From contig VBGV01000002.1 in NCBI GenBank assembly GCA_005880755.1, positions 1 to 6,904 on the forward strand: a stretch of DNA of 6,904 nucleotides, given 5' to 3'. This stretch comes from Chloroflexota bacterium. GTDB lineage: Bacteria > Chloroflexota > Dormibacteria > Dormibacterales > Dormibacteraceae. This document shows positions 5,608-6,904 of the stretch, piece after piece (positions within the stretch are counted from its first letter, which is position 1; the number at the start of each line of letters is the position of its first letter). A program made the translations under genes and the position numbers. The notes beneath the pieces are model-generated. The model worked only from the letters and a program-made list of their open reading frames with translations, ran no database searches and had not been told where the DNA came from.

Positions 5608-5934
5608 GCGCCGAAGAGTCCAGGTCCGGCTGCGAACCCCCGGCAGACCCGCGAAGACCAGGTAGGCCGAGGTCTCGATGTCGGCGTGATACGTGTGCCG
5701 TTCGCCCGGGTTGATGAGCAGCATCTCGCCGGCCCCGACCTCGCCCGTAAGCACGCCGTCGTCGAAATGGAGGCGGCCGCCGGTGACGATCAATGCGACA
5801 GGGATCGCGTTGCGGTGCTCGGGCACGGTCTGGCCCGGTTCGAGGCGCAGGCCGACCACGCGCATGGAACCGCAGTCCGCGATCTGCTCGAAGCCAAATG
5901 CACGCGGCTGGTCGTCTACGTCAGGCCCTGACAC
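5599..5934 (-). CDS. Small single-domain cupin protein
   Basis: This single-domain beta-barrel cupin has 111 residues from the GTG at 5934-5932, or 88 from the ATG at 5865. The longer form is preferred because AFGFEQIADCGS before the ATG looks like the normal first strands of small cupins. Motif 1 is LEPGQTVPEHRN followed by VALIVTGGRLHF, and motif 2 is GAGEMLLINPGERHTY. Of the usual metal ligands (His-x-His, Glu, His) only the first His (40) and the motif 2 His (80) remain. The second His is Asn42 and the Glu position is Val46, so metal binding may be lost or altered. Many such proteins bind a small ligand or act as isomerases or dioxygenases; no function can be assigned here. The gene is convergent with the phosphatase (6-bp gap), and with the GTG start it begins directly against the comB ATG, leaving no room for an intergenic promoter. 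Confidence 0.75.
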   Translation of the reverse strand: MSGPDVDDQPRAFGFEQIADCGSMRVVGLRLEPGQTVPEHRNAIPVALIVTGGRLHFDDGVLTGEVGAGEMLLINPGERHTYHADIETSAYLVFAGLPGVRSRTWTLRRKA

Positions 5935-6621
5935 ATGAACATCATCCACGCCACCGGCATCGAAGGCGCGCGCGAGGCGCGCGGCACAGTCGTCGTCATC
6001 GACGTTCTCCGCTCGTTCACCGTCAGCGCTTACGCCCTCGCCGGCGGGGCCCGCGAGTGCCGCCTGGTCAAGACCGTGGCGGAGGCACGCGCCCTCGCGG
6101 CACGCATTCCGGGCGCGGTCGTGAGCGCCGAGGAGGACGCGCTGCCTGTGGCCGGCATCTCGATCAGCAACTCGCCGACGAAGATCCAGCAGACCGATCT
6201 CCGCGACCGGATCCTCGTCCAGCGGTCCACCGCGGGAACGCAGGTGGCGGCGGCGGTTGAAAGCGGCGACATGTTCGCGGCCAGTCTGGTCGTGGCCCGC
6301 GCGACGGTTCAAGCCTGCCTGTTAAGGAGACCCGACACCGTGACGCTCATCGCGTCGGCCGACCACCCCGAGGACCATGCCTGCGCGGCCTACATGGAAG
6401 CGATCATCCGCGGCCAAGAAACCGATCTCGAGCGGCTGCTGCGGCCCCTTCGTGACAGCGATCGCTACCGGCGGGCGATCAGTGGAGAGTGGCCCGGCTT
6501 TCCGCCCTCGGACCTCGACCTCGCTCTCACCGCCGACCGCTTCCAGTTCGCGATGCCGATCAAGCGCGAGTACACCGACACCGACACGGACGGCTACCTC
6601 CGGCTGACCGCAAGCTTTTGA
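5935..6621 (+). CDS. comB: ComB-family 2-phosphosulfolactate phosphatase
   Basis: This 228-residue protein has the usual family length. ComB removes phosphate from 2-phosphosulfolactate, a Mg-dependent step first described in methanogen coenzyme M synthesis; bacterial homologues are widespread and often of unproven substrate. Visible motifs are VVVIDVLRSFT (19-29, family VIDVLRATT), ALAGGARECRLVKTVAEA (34-51), SAEED (64-68) where AGE is typical, SNSP (78-81, family GNSP), RSTAGT (97-102, family TTNGT) and ED at 146-147 ahead of AAYMEA, the family's conserved acidic pair. The fold is clear, but Asn-to-Ala in RSTAGT and the other changes touch active-site loops, so the substrate may differ. The ATG at 5935 gives the normal N-terminus; only a weak AGG (5923-5925) lies upstream. 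No comA, comC or sulfolactate genes are nearby. The C-terminal region has a short TDTDTDG repeat (214-220). The stop codon is part of an inverted repeat reaching the next gene's ribosome-binding site. Confidence 0.83.
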   Translation: MNIIHATGIEGAREARGTVVVIDVLRSFTVSAYALAGGARECRLVKTVAEARALAARIPGAVVSAEEDALPVAGISISNSPTKIQQTDLRDRILVQRSTAGTQVAAAVESGDMFAASLVVARATVQACLLRRPDTVTLIASADHPEDHACAAYMEAIIRGQETDLERLLRPLRDSDRYRRAISGEWPGFPPSDLDLALTADRFQFAMPIKREYTDTDTDGYLRLTASF

Positions 6622-6655
6622 GCCCGCCGACCGTCCTCCTTGTAAGGGCTCGGGG
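6619..6655 (+). promoter_or_regulatory. Inverted repeat covering the lipoprotein ribosome-binding site
   Basis: GAGCCC (6620-6625), which begins inside the comB TGA, is perfectly complementary to GGGCTC (6646-6651), with a 20-nt loop. Flanking T-G wobbles (6616-6619 with 6652-6655) could lengthen it. The right arm includes the GGG of the lipoprotein Shine-Dalgarno sequence AAGGG (6644-6648, 7 nt before the ATG). The loop also contains CCTCCTT (6635-6641), identical to the core of the 16S rRNA anti-Shine-Dalgarno end, which could mask the same site. A ribosome finishing comB would open the stem. Confidence 0.45.
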
Positions 6656-6904
6656 ATGCGCAGCGGATTCGTTGTCGCCGCTTTCGGCCTGTTGGTATCG
6701 ATCGGGTGCGGGTCGCAGCCAACGGCGTCATCCAATCCGACGTCCGCGTCCGCGTCCTCGCGGATCCCCTGCGCCGACATCAAAGCGCCTCACCACGCAT
6801 ACGTCGTGGTCCAGCACATGTCCGGCGACTGGATCCAGCGCTGCATCGGGTTCGCGCCCACCTACATCGACGGCCAGACGATCATGGACCGCTCCGGCAT
6901 CCAG
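6656..6904 (+). CDS. Secreted lipoprotein, partial (3' end outside window)
   Basis: An open frame of 83 codons runs from ATG 6656 to the window end with no stop. The N-terminus is a lipoprotein signal peptide: Arg2, a hydrophobic core at about 5-16 (FVVAAFGLLVSI) and a lipobox ending GC, with Cys18 as the predicted lipidated residue. The -3 to -1 residues are S-I-G, so the box is slightly atypical. A Ser/Thr/Ala/Pro-rich linker follows (19-34), then a globular region with Cys37 and Cys60 and the pattern VVVQHMSGDWIQRCIGF then DGQTIMDRSGIQ. That spacing (strand, turn, Cys, then a helix with a hydrophobic pair before a Gly) recalls DUF4430/transcobalamin-like C-terminal domains, a tentative match only. 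The protein would be anchored to the outer face of the cytoplasmic membrane. AAGGG at 6644-6648 is a good ribosome-binding site. The gene is 34 bp after comB and probably in the same transcript. Confidence 0.75.
   Translation, partial: MRSGFVVAAFGLLVSIGCGSQPTASSNPTSASASSRIPCADIKAPHHAYVVVQHMSGDWIQRCIGFAPTYIDGQTIMDRSGIQ

Noticed and set aside
5935..6312. Extension of the cupin frame to an ATG at 6312
   Set aside because: It lies wholly antisense to comB, and its sequence is low-complexity with no cupin features.
4391..6326. Shared decamer GCCTGTTAAG at 4391-4400 and 6317-6326
   Set aside because: Repeats of 10 bases are expected by chance in a window of this size (roughly twenty such pairs), and one copy lies within coding sequence.
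6572..6594. Short ACCGAC repeat in the 3' end of comB
   Set aside because: It is only about three imperfect units encoding TDTDTD; too short to treat as a tandem-repeat element.
1..6904. CRISPR arrays, tRNA or rRNA genes, insertion sequences, attachment sites
   Set aside because: No regularly spaced repeats, transposase or integrase motifs, tRNA-like cloverleaf or rRNA-like sequence was found on either strand by reading.

Overview
This is a GC-rich, gene-dense bacterial window of 6.9 kb. Almost all of it is coding on one strand or the other, with very short intergenic gaps, GTG/TTG/CTG starts and one probably leaderless promoter. The content (larC-folD-folC, an HxlR regulator with a divergent SDR, an Rv3214-like histidine phosphatase, a bacterial comB, a Ser/Thr/Ala-rich lipoprotein) suggests a soil- or sediment-type member of the Actinomycetota/Chloroflexota/'Dormibacterota' side of the tree. 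That placement is an inference from gene style; no rRNA or marker phylogeny is available here. There is no tRNA, rRNA, CRISPR array, insertion sequence or other mobile element that I can see.

Positions 1-2666 (plus strand) form a tight cofactor operon: the C-terminal part of LarC (nickel-pincer cofactor nickel insertase), then folD (start overlapping the larC stop as GTGA), then folC (4 bp later, TTG start). FolD interconverts one-carbon forms of tetrahydrofolate and FolC adds (poly)glutamate, so these two act in the same pathway. Co-location with larC is a looser link through cofactor supply.

Positions 2641-3831 (minus strand) hold an SDR oxidoreductase followed directly (TGA|GTG) by a small four-helix membrane protein whose end overlaps folC tail-to-tail by 26 bp. 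The SDR is divergent from a cysteine-free HxlR/MarR-type winged-helix regulator (3936-4274), the usual layout for a regulator controlling its neighbour.

Positions 4415-5592 (plus strand) encode a zinc-ribbon protein with a degenerate GGDEF-like domain, joined by a CTGA overlap to a histidine phosphatase that appears to need a CTG start. This is the most unusual unit in the window. Positions 5599-5934 (minus strand) encode a small cupin with an eroded metal site. Its best start abuts the start of comB (5935-6621, plus strand), a 2-phosphosulfolactate phosphatase family protein. The comB stop codon forms part of an inverted repeat that covers the ribosome-binding site of the last gene, a lipoprotein running off the window at 6904.

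No clearly new defence, mobile or biosynthetic system is visible. The points most worth a second look are the zinc-ribbon/pseudo-GGDEF plus phosphatase pair with its CTG start, the comB-lipoprotein coupling hairpin, the back-to-back cupin/comB starts and the leaderless HxlR promoter.
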